Positions 33,751-47,087 of a stretch of 64,000 nucleotides of DNA are shown in pieces. Position 1 is the first letter of the stretch. The number at the start of each line of letters is the position of its first letter. The DNA comes from Lucinisca nassula. Lineage: Eukaryota > Mollusca > Bivalvia > Lucinida > Lucinidae. Below the pieces are notes generated by a model. The model was not told the origin of the DNA and did no database searches. It worked only from the letters and a program-made list of their open reading frames with translations. The position numbers and the translations under genes were made by a program. Location of the stretch: positions 130,356,027-130,420,026 of the forward strand of contig OY757023.1 of the NCBI GenBank assembly GCA_963580285.1. Reading direction: 5' to 3'.

Positions 33751-34404
33751 AAAAAATAACATGTGAGTACCAAAAAAAACCCATTCGTTTAGGACTAAGC
33801 CTGCCCAGGCAAAGTGGTGCCAGTCAGACCCTCCAATGGGTAATTCCTTCTTGGTTTCATGATGCCACTGGGCTAGAGATGTAATTTCATCTCAGTGTCA
33901 GGTAAAAGTCTCACAAAATTGGAAGTAACGTCTCCAAAATAACCGAAATAGTGTCAATGGGAAAGCTTAACATTTATTCAAACAAAACAAACATAGACAG
34001 ATAGATGGCAGTGGCTAGCCGTCCGGTACTGGACGACCAGTCTTAGAATGAGTCTGCCCGTCGAAGACTGGACGACCAGTCAAGGAGCCTGCTCTTCCGG
34101 TACCAGAGGGCTAGCCAACCCATGTAGGAATGGCTCGCCGTCCGGTAGTGAATTTATGTCTCTCATATTCCATAGGGTATGCAGTGAAATTGCATTCCAA
34201 ATTATATTACCCCTTTATGATGTAATGAAAATATTTTCTAATTTACTCTAACTCTATTCTTATCACCTACCAGTTTGTCGACATTTTTTTTTTCACTTAA
34301 TTTCTGTCAAGGACATAACTATAATTGACCCTGATGCAGTAGTTTGTTGTACAAAAGCTTTGTCCAGGCACGGTGTCACAGTTGAAATTATTATTATGGC
34401 GAGG
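33751..34404. other. No gene; SINE X copy and small repeats
   Basis: SINE X lies at 33795-34004. At 34015-34140 are two copies of ACTGGACGACCAGTC, each a small hairpin, and two of GCCGTCCGGTA. The frame at 34048-34251 runs through these repeats and is not called. Confidence 0.5.
33795..34004 (+). mobile_element. SINE family X, 5'-truncated copy
   Basis: GCCTGCCCAGGCAAAGTGG, GAGATGTAATTTCATCTCAG, then an A-rich AAACAAAACAAAC tail. Confidence 0.7.
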
Positions 34405-34489
34405 TCTGCTGACAGCCGGCTGGCACCAGACTTTTAGGTCTAGTGCCAGCCGGCTGTCACCAGACCTAAAAGTCTGCTGACAGCCAGCA
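34405..34489. repeat. Palindromic element P, copy 1
   Basis: AGACTTTTAGGTCT and AGACCTAAAAGTCT form a 14-bp stem around a spacer holding the palindrome AGCCGGCT. Outer TCTGCTGACAGCC blocks repeat. Copy 2 is at 58154-58240 in reverse complement, differing at about two to three bases. Confidence 0.8.
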
Positions 34490-34998
34490 ATAATATTTCT
34501 TCAATACTAACTACATTTTCATATTCTTATCTTCACCATATGTCTGGAATCTGGATCCAATTATAGAACTAGAAATGTATAAAGTTTGATTAAAATTCAT
34601 CAATTGGGCATGAGCTTGGGTGCAGAAAACCAATTTTTGGCTGAAAATCAAGTTTTCTGGAGCATATGACCTTAAAAGTTAGGACAAGGTCACCAGTCTA
34701 ATTAAATTTTTTGTTGCTGGTATATTGAAAAGTTGGACCACAATCCATTGATTTGTTCATGAGATAGGGTGCAGTCAAACCATTTTTTGTCCAAAGTTGA
34801 CAGTTTTTAGGGGCCTGTGCCTTTTAAAACCAAAATATGACTGATTTACCCCTCCTAGTGAACCATGTAAGATTGGTCCCAAATCCACAATCCATCCATA
34901 GGTTCAGTGCCTAAATCAGGATATGCCAAGCCACTGTCGCTGATGCAAACAGGATCTGCACCTAAAACAACATATCCTTCTCCCCTGTTATTTTTTTT
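34490..34998. other. No recognisable gene
   Basis: AT-rich sequence of low-complexity repeat character (TTGACAGTTTTTAGGGGCC, ATGAGATAGGGTGCAGTC). Confidence 0.4.
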
Positions 34999-36512
34999 AG
35001 CTCACCAGAGCCGAAGCTTATGGGATAGGCAGTTGTCTGTCATCGTCTTATGTCAACACTTTTAAATGACAACTCCTCTGAAGCCACTGGGCCCATTCAG
35101 CCCAAACTTAATCTGTAGCATCCCCGGGCTGGGGATCGAAAGTTAGTGTTTTTTTTTATGAAAATGGGCTCATTAGTTTGGTTGCTGTGGCAACTTGGAG
35201 TTTCTATGGGGAAAATAGAAAAATGGCATTTACTGCCAAGCCTTTGACAAAAAATTTATAGCAATGTTCCTTCAGTAAATTTCTTTCAGCCATATACTTT
35301 TGCCAACCTGGGGGTCCCCCAGGGTGTGCCGAGACCATGTCCCAGCCCCTCCATTACATAAAAGGCCATGTATCTTGGAAACCATTCAGATCCCAACCCC
35401 AAATCATATATATTCTTGTTCTTTGTGATAAGACACACTCAGTGACACCAACCTGGGGATCCCTGGTTGTGCTGGGGCCATGCCCCACCCCCTCCACTTA
35501 GTTAATCCAATATCTCAGAAACCGTTCAAATCTGCACCCCTAAACCATATATATTCTAGTTCCTTATAAGACACATTCAGTGATACCAACCTAGGGGTCT
35601 CCCAGGGTGTGCCTGAGTGCCATGTCCCGACCCTCCACTTCAAAAAAGGCGAAATATCTGAGAAACTGTTCAGATTACCCCATCCCTAAACCACATTAAA
35701 TTTTTTCCTTATGATAAGACGCATTCAGTGATACCAAGATGTGGGCCCAGGGGGTGTTCTGGGTCCGCCGGCCCACCCCTCCACTTCATAAAAAGCCATA
35801 TATTTCAGAAACCACCAAGATCCCCGCCCCTAAACCGTATATTTTCTTATTCCTTATGGTAAGACTCATTCAGTCACACCAACCTGAGGGTCTCTTTGTG
35901 CTGCAGCAATGTGCTGGGGGCATGCCCTGCCCCTCCACTTCATTAAATGCCATATATCATAGAAGACAGTCAGATCCCAGACCCATAATCATATGCATTC
36001 TTATTCCTTATAATTAGACATATTAAATCACACCAACTTGTGGGGTCCTCTCACCTCCATTTCACAAAAGGGCCTCATATCTCAAAAACTGTTCAAATCC
36101 CCACCCTTAAACCATATATATTCTTGGTCCTTATGATAAAACACATTCATAGACAACACAATCTAGAGCTTTTCTGGTGTCCAGCGGGGCCATGCCCCTA
36201 CCCCTCCGATGCCGAAAAGGCCTTGAATCTCAAGAATCTTACAGATCCCCACCCTTAATCCATATATATTCTTGTTCCTTTTGATATGGGATACCAACCA
36301 TGGCTTCATTGGGTCCATGCCCCATCCCCGCCACTTCATAAAATAACAAATATTTCAGATACAGTGTCGACATGGGTGCTCCGGATTGTGGGGGTATGTT
36401 TGGGAGACTTTAAAATCGGTATATTAAAATCATATGTTAAAATATATTGCTGCCAGTGGACAGTGACCACCTGAGATCTGGTGAGCAAAGTGGCCTATGG
36501 ACCTCTTGTTTT
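34999..36512 (-). mobile_element. Composite element with ~150-180-bp core units, AAGAGG family
   Basis: Bounded by AGCTCACCAGAGCC on the left and, read on the minus strand, ACAAGAGGTCCATAGGCC then GCTCACCAGATC on the right. Core units repeat ACACCAACCTGGGGGTC, CCCTCCACTTCATAAAA, CATATATATTCTTGTTCCTT and ATGATAAGACACATTCA. Same family as 18071-18400. Confidence 0.72.
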
Positions 36513-36676
36513 TGTTTTGGTTTATGGCCCTTTCAAGATTTTCACTTATTTTGAGCTGGTTGCTAATCAGAGGTGGGCAAAAACCAGAGTTCCCGGATAA
36601 AAACCACATTACCGTCCCTTGCAGAACCTCCTAATGATTAACAGTTGGTGCTTTTAACCACTAGGCCATGAAGTCT
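36513..36676 (-). mobile_element. SINE (GGCCTAGTGGATAAG family), degenerate
   Basis: Tail TTTTGTTTTGGTTTATGGCCC at low coordinate and head (CCACTAGGCCATGAAG) at high coordinate, with a ~50-bp internal deletion removing the B-box region. Confidence 0.65.
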
Positions 36677-36784
36677 ATTTGTTGGGGGACATAATTATGC
36701 TCATACTTGATAGTCATAACAAAGCATTGGTTCTACCTACACTGACATTATATTCTGGGATGTCTTAGAAGCTAGACTAATTAT
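36677..36784. other. Left flank of the zinc-finger array
   Basis: Unique-looking 108 bp between a SINE and the array edge. No feature seen. Confidence 0.4.
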
Positions 36785-38057
36785 GCATGGCTGAAATTTC
36801 CTGTCTCTATCCCTGAACAATAGTCCCGACCGGTCGGAGAGTGTGTAGCTGATAGATCCAGTACAATTCCTTGATTATTCGGGGTTTGTACTCCTATGGT
36901 CATCAGGGTCTGATGGTAAGATTTCAATAATTTGAAATATCATTTGTTCGAGGGCATGGTCAAGGAGGTTGAAATGGTTTGCCACCGGCGTATCCCGTTT
37001 TTCGGGTGTCGCGCTGGTGTTCCGTCATTCGAACCTTCTTGATAAGCCTCGATAGGATTCCTGTGGCTTTTTTATAGGCCGGTTGGATCTGTGCCGGTAA
37101 CTTTAGCGTCTTCCTTCTTAGACGGCTCCTCTTCCGAAGTGTTCTCCCTGGTCCTCTTCTTGGAACTCTTCTTTTTGGGAACAACCGTAATTCGCGACGA
37201 ACTGGCTGACGCAGACGTCAGGGTCAGATTGCTCAGGCTTGAGCTAACTGACATGTCGCTGTTGGTCTGTGTTGGACTTCTCCCATGGAACGCTGACCCG
37301 GCGCATCCGTCTCCGAGCGAAGAAGGGGTGCATTAAAGCTGGAGGTGTGTGGCTGACGACTCAGATTGGTCGCGCCATGGTCTTGCTCATTGTGACTCAT
37401 AGCGAATAATTCCTAACTAGTTTCTGCCTAATAGTAGGCTTTCATCAGAGGATGTGTGCGCTTGTCACAGATTTGTGACGAGCTGTGCGATTTTCGCTCT
37501 TTATATACCCTCTGGGTCACCCATGGTTACCCATAATTATGTATGTAGACCGGCCCTTTTGGGGCTGGTGGGCAATTTTTGCCTTTGTGAAGACTGTCAC
37601 CGGCCCTTTGGGGGCCGGTTGACGTTATTTCCATTTCGTTGTTATGGAGAGAACGTCGTCACCGGCCTGGGCACAAGACGTTCACCGGCCCCTATGGGGC
37701 CGGGCGACGTTTTCCTTTACTATTTTGGTTAGGATTGTGGCATTAGTTGGTCCGTTTGGGGCCGCTTTGTATTATCGGTAGCCTAAATACATGTATTTAT
37801 ATGTATCGTATGTATTTTATTGTCGGCACCGGTACCGATTTTTGGACAGTCTTTGAAAGGGAATACATTTTCGCTGTTTATTTACAGGCTTTGTGGGGTT
37901 ACTGAAGTGAGGCGCATTTGCAATTTATTGTTAATTTATGTTAATTGACGGGTGGGATGGGGGAGAGAATGTTAGTATAACATGTATAAGATGATTGTTT
38001 ACATGCAAAGGTATGAAATTGTTTATAATAAACGGTCAAAATAAAACTTATTTGTTT

Positions 38058-38402
38058 TCATTTACATACCTTTATTTCGAAGTTGGCCATTGTGAATAAA
38101 GCATTACTTAAGGAGAGTTCTGTATTGAATTTCTCTTCTAGGAAAGGTCCTAGAATTCTATCTAATTTTTCTATTGTGAAGTCCCGTGTGTTCGGGTCCT
38201 TGGCACTTCGACTTTCCCCTGTAATTCCTTCGTGTTTGTTACGAATATGCTCACACATAGAATCTTTTCTAGTGAATAATAGCCCACAATGCTGGCATAA
38301 GATACGGAGTCCTTTGTGTGCCGTTTCCAGGTGTCTCCGCAGGCTTTTTAGGTGTTTGTATGTCTTGTTACATTCCAAACATGGATGTATTTCCGTAGTT
38401 AG
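38058..38402 (-). CDS. Two-finger C2H2 zinc-finger ORF, unit L6
   Basis: Same product as in R1 (49508-49852) except SLSNALFTM in place of SLSDDLFTM near the C-terminus. Promoter, leader ORFs and splice donor are all present in this unit. Confidence 0.55.
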   Translation of the reverse strand, partial: LTTEIHPCLECNKTYKHLKSLRRHLETAHKGLRILCQHCGLLFTRKDSMCEHIRNKHEGITGESRSAKDPNTRDFTIEKLDRILGPFLEEKFNTELSLSNALFTMANFEIKVCK

Positions 38403-39863
38403 CTATTAGTGCGACAATTGTGCGACGTTATGACGTCCTCTTTATGCCAGTTTTGGGGCGTCTTTGCCCCGTAATTGCAAACGTATTTGAGCTAACTAAT
38501 AGGTTGCGTGTTCGGGATAGAGAGAGGAGTAAGGGGACATAAATGTGAAAGGTGCATGGCTGAAATTTCCTGTCTCTATCCCTGAACAATAGTCCCGACC
38601 GGTCGGAGAGTGTGTAGCTGATAGATCCAGTACAATTCCTTGATTATTCGGGGTTTGTACTCCTATGGTCATCAGGGTCTGATGGTAAGATTTCAATAAT
38701 TTGAAATATCATTTGTTCGAGGGCATGGTCAAGGAGGTTGAAATGGTTTGCCACCGGCGTATCCCGTTTTTCGGGTGTCGCGCTGGTGTTCCGTCATTCG
38801 AACCTTCTTGATAAGCCTCGATAGGATTCCTGTGGCTTCTTTATAGGCCGGTTGGATCTGTGCCGGTAACTTTAGCGTCTTCCTTCTTAGACGGCTCCTC
38901 TTCCGAAGTGTTCTCCCTGGTCCTCTTCTTGGAACTCTTCTTTTTGGGAACAACCGTAATTCGCGACGAACTGGCTGACGCAGACGTCAGGGTCAGATTG
39001 CTCAGGCTTGAGCTAACTGACATGTCGCTGTTGGTCTGTGTTGGACTTCTCCCATGGAACGCTGACCCGGCGCATCCGTCTCCGAGCGAAGAAGGGGTGC
39101 ATTAAAGCTGGAGGTGTGTGGCTGACGACTCAGATTGGTCGCGCCATGGTCTTGCTCATTGTGACTCATAGCGAATAATTCCTAACTAGTTTCTGCCTAA
39201 TAGTAGGCTTTCATCAGAGGATGTGTGCGCTTGTCACAGATTTGTGACGAGCTGTGCGATTTTCGCTCTTTATATACCCTCTGGGTCACCCATGGTTACC
39301 CATCATTATGTATGTAGACCGGCCCTTTTGGGGCTGGTGGGCAATTTTTGCCTTTGTGAAGACTGTCACCGGCCCTTTGGGGGCCGGTTGACGTTATTTC
39401 CATTTCGTTGTTATGGAGAGAACGTCGTCACCGGCCCCTGAGGGCCGGTGACGTCATAATCCATTGTTATTAATGGGCACAAGACGTTCACCGGCCCCTA
39501 TGGGGCCGGGCGACGTTTTCCTTTACTATTTTGGTTAGGATTGTGGCATTAGTTGGTCCGTTTGGGGCCGCTTTGTATTATCGGTAGCCTAAATACATGT
39601 ATTTATATGTATCGTATGTATTTTATTGTCGGCACCGGTACCGATTTTTGGACAGTCTTTGAAAGGGAATACATTTTCGCTGTTTATTTACAGGCTTTGT
39701 GGGGTTACTGAAGTGAGGCGCATTTGCAATTTATTGTTAATTTATGTTAATTGACGGGTGGGATGGGGGAGAGAATGTTAGTATAACATGTATAAGATGA
39801 TTGTTTACATGCAAAGGTATGAAATTGTTTATAATAAACGGTCAAAATGAAACTTATTTGTTT

Positions 39864-40208
39864 TCATTTACATACCTTTATTTCGAAGTTGGCCATTGTG
39901 AATAAATCATCACTTAAGGAGAGTTCTGTATTGAATTTCTCTTCTAGGAAAGGTCCTAGAATTCTATCTAATTTTTCTATTGTGAAGTCCCGTGTGTTCG
40001 GGTCCTTGGCACTTCGACTTTCCCCTGTAATTCCTTCGTGTTTGTTACGAATATGCTCACACATAGAATCTTTTCTAGTGAATAATAGCCCACAATGCTG
40101 GCATAAGATACGGAGTCCTTTGTGTGCCGTTTCCAGGTGTCTCCGCAGGCTTTTTAGGTGTTTGTATGTCTTGTTACATTCCAAACATGGATGTATTTCC
40201 GTAGTTAG
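39864..40208 (-). CDS. Two-finger C2H2 zinc-finger ORF, unit L5
   Basis: Protein identical to the R1 copy over the aligned length. Confidence 0.55.
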   Translation of the reverse strand, partial: LTTEIHPCLECNKTYKHLKSLRRHLETAHKGLRILCQHCGLLFTRKDSMCEHIRNKHEGITGESRSAKDPNTRDFTIEKLDRILGPFLEEKFNTELSLSDDLFTMANFEIKVCK

Positions 40209-41669
40209 CTATTAGTGCGACAATTGTGCGACGTTATGACGTCCTCTTTATGCCAGTTTTGGGGCGTCTTTGCCCCGTAATTGCAAACGTATTTGAGCTA
40301 ACTAATAGGTTGCGTGTTCGGGATAGAGAGAGGAGTAAGGGGACATAAATGTGAAAGGTGCATGGCTGAAATTTCCTGTCTCTATCCCTGAACAATAGTC
40401 CCGACCGGTCGGAGAGTGTGTAGCTGATAGATCCAGTACAATTCCTTGATTATTCGGGGTTTGTACTCCTATGGTCATCAGGGTCTGATGGTAAGATTTC
40501 AATAATTTGAAATATCATTTGTTCGAGGGCATGGTCAAGGAGGTTGAAATGGTTTGCCACCGGCGTATCCCGTTTTTCGGGTGTCGCGCTGGTGTTCCGT
40601 CATTCGAACCTTCTTGATAAGCCTCGATAGGATTCCTGTGGCTTCTTTATAGGCCGGTTGGATCTGTGCCGGTAACTTTAGCGTCTTCCTTCTTAGACGG
40701 CTCCTCTTCCGAAGTGTTCTCCCTGGTCCTCTTCTTGGAACTCTTCTTTTTGGGAACAACCGTAATTCGCGACGAACTGGCTGACGCAGACGTCAGGGTC
40801 AGATTGCTCAGGCTTGAGCTAACTGACATGTCGCTGTTGGTCTGTGTTGGACTTCTCCCATGGAACGCTGACCCGGCGCATCCGTCTCCGAGCGAAGAAG
40901 GGGTGCATTAAAGCTGGAGGTGTGTGGCTGACGACTCAGATTGGTCGCGCCATGGTCTTGCTCATTGTGACTCATAGCGAATAATTCCTAACTAGTTTCT
41001 GCCTAATAGTAGGCTTTCATCAGAGGATGTGTGCGCTTGTCACAGATTTGTGACGAGCTGTGCGATTTTCGCTCTTTATATACCCTCTGGGTCACCCATG
41101 GTTACCCATCATTATGTATGTAGACCGGCCCTTTTGGGGCTGGTGGGCAATTTTTGCCTTTGTGAAGACTGTCACCGGCCCTTTGGGGGCCGGTTGACGT
41201 TATTTCCATTTCGTTGTTATGGAGAGAACGTCGTCACCGGCCCCTGAGGGCCGGTGACGTCATAATCCATTGTTATTAATGGGCACAAGACGTTCACCGG
41301 CCCCTATGGGGCCGGGCGACGTTTTCCTTTACTATTTTGGTTAGGATTGTGGCATTAGTTGGTCCGTTTGGGGCCGCTTTGTATTATCGGTAGCCTAAAT
41401 ACATGTATTTATATGTATCGTATGTATTTTATTGTCGGCACCGGTACCGATTTTTGGACAGTCTTTGAAAGGGAATACATTTTCGCTGTTTATTTACAGG
41501 CTTTGTGGGGTTACTGAAGTGAGGCGCATTTGCAATTTATTGTTAATTTATGTTAATTGACGGGTGGGATGGGGGAGAGAATGTTAGTATAACATGTATA
41601 AGATGATTGTTTACATGCAAAGGTATGAAATTGTTTATAATAAACGGTCAAAATGAAACTTATTTGTTT

Positions 41670-42014
41670 TCATTTACATACCTTTATTTCGAAGTTGGCC
41701 ATTGTGAATAAATCATCACTTAAGGAGAGTTCTGTATTGAATTTCTCTTCTAGGAAAGGTCCTAGAATTCTATCTAATTTTTCTATTGTGAAGTCCCGTG
41801 TGTTCGGGTCCTTGGCACTTCGACTTTCCCCTGTAATTCCTTCGTGTTTGTTACGAATATGCTCACACATAGAATCTTTTCTAGTGAATAATAGCCCACA
41901 ATGCTGGCATAAGATACGGAGTCCTTTGTGTGCCGTTTCCAGGTGTCTCCGCAGGCTTTTTAGGTGTTTGTATGTCTTGTTACATTCCAAACATGGATGT
42001 ATTTCCGTAGTTAG
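41670..42014 (-). CDS. Two-finger C2H2 zinc-finger ORF, unit L4
   Basis: Protein identical to the R1 copy, although ORF B of the same unit is the most diverged in the array. Confidence 0.55.
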   Translation of the reverse strand, partial: LTTEIHPCLECNKTYKHLKSLRRHLETAHKGLRILCQHCGLLFTRKDSMCEHIRNKHEGITGESRSAKDPNTRDFTIEKLDRILGPFLEEKFNTELSLSDDLFTMANFEIKVCK

Positions 42015-43475
42015 CTATTAGTGCGACAATTGTGCGACGTTATGACGTCCTCTTTATGCCAGTTTTGGGGCGTCTTTGCCCCGTAATTGCAAACGTATTT
42101 GAGCTAACTAATAGGTTGCGTGTTCGGGATAGAGAGAGGAGTAAGGGGACATAAATGTGAAAGGTGCATGGCTGAAATTTCCTGTCTCTATCCCTGAACA
42201 ATAGTCCCGACCGGTCGGAGAGTGTGTAGCTGATAGATCCAGTACAATTCCTTGATTATTCGGGGTTTGTACTCCTATGGTCATCAGGGTCTGATGGTAA
42301 GATTTCAATAATTTGAAATATCATTTGTTCGAGGGCATGGTCAAGGAGGTTGAAATGGTTTGCCACCGGCGTATCCCGTTTTTCGGGTGTCGCGCTGGTG
42401 TTCCGTCATTCGAACCTTCTTGATAAGCCTCGATAGGATTCCTGTGGCTTCTTTATAGGCCGGTTGGATCTGTGCCGGTAACTTTAGCGTCTTCCTTCTT
42501 AGACGGCTCCTCTTCCGAAGTGTTCTCCCTGGTCCTCTTCTTGGAAATCTTCTTTTTGGGAACAACCTTATTTCGCGACGAACTGGCTGACGCAGACGTC
42601 AGGGTCAGATTGCTCAGGCTTGAACTAACTGACATGTCGCTGTTGGTCTGTGTTGGACTTCTCCCATGGAACGCTGACCCGGCGCATCCGTCTCCGAGCG
42701 AAGAAGGGGTGCATTAAAGCTGGAGGTGTGTGGCTGACGACTCAGATTGGTCGCGCCATGGTCTTGCTCATTGTGACTCATAACGAATAATTCCTAACTA
42801 GTTTCTGCCTAATAGTAGGCTTTCATCAGAGGATGTGTGCGCTTGTCACAGATTTGTGACGAGCTGTGCGATTTTCGCTCTTTATATACCCTCTGGGTCA
42901 CCCATGGTTACCCATCATTATGTATGTAGACCGGCCCTTTTGGGGCTGGTGGGCAATTTTTGCCTTTGTGAAGACTGTCACCGGCCCTTTGGGGGCCGGT
43001 TGACGTTATTTCCATTTCGTTGTTATGGAGAGAACGTCGTCACCGGCCCCTGAGGGCCGGTGACGTCATAATCCATTGTTATTAATGGGCACAAGACGTT
43101 CACCGGCCCCTATGGGGCCGGGCGACGTTTTCCTTTACTATTTTGGTTAGGATTGTGGCATTAGTTGGTCCGTTTGGGGCCGCTTTGTATTATCGGTAGC
43201 CTAAATACATGTATTTATATGTATCGTATGTATTTTATTGTCGGCACCGGTACCGATTTTTGGACAGTCTTTGAAAGGGAATACATTTTCGCTGTTTATT
43301 TACAGGCTTTGTGGGGTTACTGAAGTGAGGCGCATTTGCAATTTATTGTTAATTTATGTTAATTGACGGGTGGGATGGGGGAGAGAATGTTAGTATAACA
43401 TGTATAAGATGATTGTTTACATGCAAAGGTATGAAATTGTTTATAATAAACGGTCAAAATGAAACTTATTTGTTT

Positions 43476-43820
43476 TCATTTACATACCTTTATTTCGAAG
43501 TTGGCCATTGTGAATAAATCATTACTTAAGGAGAGTTCTGTATTGAATTTCTCTTCTAGGAAAGGTCCTAGAATTCTATCTAATTTTTCTATTGTGAAGT
43601 CCCGTGTGTTCGGGTCCTTGGCACTTCGACTTTCCCCTGTAATTCCTTCGTGTTTGTTACGAATATGCTCACACATAGAATCTTTTCTAGTGAATAATAG
43701 CCCACAATGCTGGCATAAGATACGGAGTCCTTTGTGTGCCGTTTCCAGGTGTCTCCGCAGGCTTTTTAGGTGTTTGTATGTCTTGTTACATTCCAAACAT
43801 GGATGTATTTCCGTAGTTAG
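43476..43820 (-). CDS. Two-finger C2H2 zinc-finger ORF, unit L3
   Basis: One replacement relative to R1 (SLSNDLFTM), outside the fingers. Confidence 0.55.
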   Translation of the reverse strand, partial: LTTEIHPCLECNKTYKHLKSLRRHLETAHKGLRILCQHCGLLFTRKDSMCEHIRNKHEGITGESRSAKDPNTRDFTIEKLDRILGPFLEEKFNTELSLSNDLFTMANFEIKVCK

Positions 43821-45281
43821 CTATTAGTGCGACAATTGTGCGACGTTATGACGTCCTCTTTATGCCAGTTTTGGGGCGTCTTTGCCCCGTAATTGCAAAC
43901 GTATTTGAGCTAACTAATAGGTTGCGTGTTCGGGATAGAGAGAGGAGTAAGGGGACATAAATGTGAAAGGTGCATGGCTGAAATTTCCTGTCTCTATCCC
44001 TGAACAATAGTCCCGACCGGTCGGAGAGTGTGTAGCTGATAGATCCAGTACAATTCCTTGATTATTCGGGGTTTGTACTCCTATGGTCATCAGGGTCTGA
44101 TGGTAAGATTTCAATAATTTGAAATATCATTTGTTCGAGGGCATGGTCAAGGAGGTTGAAATGGTTTGCCACCGGCGTATCCCGTTTTTCGGGTGTCGCG
44201 CTGGTGTTCCGTCATTCGAACCTTCTTGATAAGCCTCGATAGGATTCCTGTGGCTTCTTTATAGGCCGGTTGGATCTGTGCCGGTAACTTTAGCGTCTTC
44301 CTTCTTAGACGGCTCCTCTTCCGAAGTGTTCTCCCTGGTCCTCTTCTTGGAACTCTTCTTTTTGGGAACAACCGTAATTCGCGACGAACTGGCTGACGCA
44401 GACGTCAGGGTCAGATTGCTCAGGCTTGAGCTAACTGACATGTCGCTGTTGGTCTGTGTTGGACTTCTCCCATGGAACGCTGACCCGGCGCATCCGTCTC
44501 CGAGCGAAGAAGGGGTGCATTAAAGCTGGAGGTGTGTGGCTGACGACTCAGATTGGTCGCGCCATGGTCTTGCTCATTGTGACTCATAGCGAATAATTCC
44601 TAACTAGTTTCTGCCTAATAGTAGGCTTTCATCAGAGGATGTGTGCGCTTGTCACAGATTTGTGACGAGCTGTGCGATTTTCGCTCTTTATATACCCTCT
44701 GGGTCACCCATGGTTACCCATCATTATGTATGTAGACCGGCCCTTTTGGGGCTGGTGGGCAATTTTTGCCTTTGTGAAGACTGTCACCGGCCCTTTGGGG
44801 GCCGGTTGACGTTATTTCCATTTCGTTGTTATGGAGAGAACGTCGTCACCGGCCCCTGAGGGCCGGTGACGTCATAATCCATTGTTATTAATGGGCACAA
44901 GACGTTCACCGGCCCCTATGGGGCCGGGCGACGTTTTCCTTTACTATTTTGGTTAGGATTGTGGCATTAGTTGGTCCGTTTGGGGCCGCTTTGTATTATC
45001 GGTAGCCTAAATACATGTATTTATATGTATCGTATGTATTTTATTGTCGGCACCGGTACCGATTTTTGGACAGTCTTTGAAAGGGAATACATTTTCGCTG
45101 TTTATTTACAGGCTTTGTGGGGTTACTGAAGTGAGGCGCATTTGCAATTTATTGTTAATTTATGTTAATTGACGGGTGGGATGGGGGAGAGAATGTTAGT
45201 ATAACATGTATAAGATGATTGTTTACATGCAAAGGTATGAAATTGTTTATAATAAACGGTCAAAATGAAACTTATTTGTTT

Positions 45282-45626
45282 TCATTTACATACCTTTATT
45301 TCGAAGTTGGCCATTGTGAATAAATCATCACTTAAGGAGAGTTCTGTATTGAATTTCTCTTCTAGGAAAGGTCCTAGAATTCTATCTAATTTTTCTATTG
45401 TGAAGTCCCGTGTGTTCGGGTCCTTGGCACTTCGACTTTCCCCTGTAATTCCTTCGTGTTTGTTACGAATATGCTCACACATAGAATCTTTTCTAGTGAA
45501 TAATAGCCCACAATGCTGGCATAAGATACGGAGTCCTTTGTGTGCCGTTTCCAGGTGTCTCCGCATGCTTTTTAGGTGTTTGTATGTCTTGTTACATTCC
45601 AAACATGGATGTATTTCCGTAGTTAG
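45282..45626 (-). CDS. Two-finger C2H2 zinc-finger ORF, unit L2
   Basis: One replacement inside finger 1 (KSMRRHL where others have KSLRRHL), conservative at the hydrophobic core position. Confidence 0.55.
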   Translation of the reverse strand, partial: LTTEIHPCLECNKTYKHLKSMRRHLETAHKGLRILCQHCGLLFTRKDSMCEHIRNKHEGITGESRSAKDPNTRDFTIEKLDRILGPFLEEKFNTELSLSDDLFTMANFEIKVCK

Positions 45627-47087
45627 CTATTAGTGCGACAATTGTGCGACGTTATGACGTCCTCTTTATGCCAGTTTTGGGGCGTCTTTGTCCCGTAATT
45701 GCAAACGTATTTGAGCTAACTAATAGGTTGCGTGTTCGGGATAGAGAGAGGAGTAAGGGGACATAAATGTGAAAGGTGCATGGCTGAAATTTCCTGTCTC
45801 TATCCCTGAACAATAGTCCCGACCGGTCGGAGAGTGTGTAGCTGATAGATCCAGTACAATTCCTTGATTATTCGGGGTTTGTACTCCTATGGTCATCAGG
45901 GTCTGATGGTAAGATTTCAATAATTTGAAATATCATTTGTTCGAGGGCATGGTCAAGGAGGTTGAAATGGTTTGCCACCGGCGTATCCCGTTTTTCGGGT
46001 GTCGCGCTGGTGTTCCGTCATTCGAACCTTCTTGATAAGCCTCGATAGGATTCCTGTGGCTTCTTTATAGGCCGGTTGGATCTGTGCCGGTAACTTTAGC
46101 GTCTTCCTTCTTAGACGGCTCCTCTTCCGAAGTGTTCTCCCTGGTCCTCTTCTTGGAACTCTTCTTTTTGGGAACAACCGTAATTCGCGACGAACTGGCT
46201 GACGCAGACGTCAGGGTCAGATTGCTCAGGCTTGAGCTAACTGACATGTCGCTGTTGGTCTGTGTTGGACTTCTCCCATGGAACGCTGACCCGGCGCATC
46301 CGTCTCCGAGCGAAGAAGGGGTGCATTAAAGCTGGAGGTGTGTGGCTGACGACTCAGATTGGTCGCGCCATGGTCTTGCTCATTGTGACTCATAGCGAAT
46401 AATTCCTAACTAGTTTCTGCCTAATAGTAGGCTTTCATCAGAGGATGTGTGCGCTTGTCACAGATTTGTGACGAGCTGTGCGATTTTCGCTCTTTATATA
46501 CCCTCTGGGTCACCCATGGTTACCCATCATTATGTATGTAGACCGGCCCTTTTGGGGCTGGTGGGCAATTTTTGCCTTTGTGAAGACTGTCACCGGCCCT
46601 TTGGGGGCCGGTTGACGTTATTTCCATTTCGTTGTTATGGAGAGAACGTCGTCACCGGCCCCTGAGGGCCGGTGACGTCATAATCCATTGTTATTAATGG
46701 GCACAAGACGTTCACCGGCCCCTATGGGGCCGGGCGACGTTTTCCTTTACTATTTTGGTTAGGATTGTGGCATTAGTTGGTCCGTTTGGGGCCGCTTTGT
46801 ATTATCGGTAGCCTAAATACATGTATTTATATGTATCGTATGTATTTTATTGTCGGCACCGGTACCGATTTTTGGACAGTCTTTGAAAGGGAATACATTT
46901 TCGCTGTTTATTTACAGGCTTTGTGGGGTTACTGAAGTGAGGCGCATTTGCAATTTATTGTTAATTTATGTTAATTGACGGGTGGGATGGGGGAGAGAAT
47001 GTTAGTATAACATGTATAAGATGATTGTTTACATGCAAAGGTATGAAATTGTTTATAATAAACGGTCAAAATGAAACTTATTTGTTT

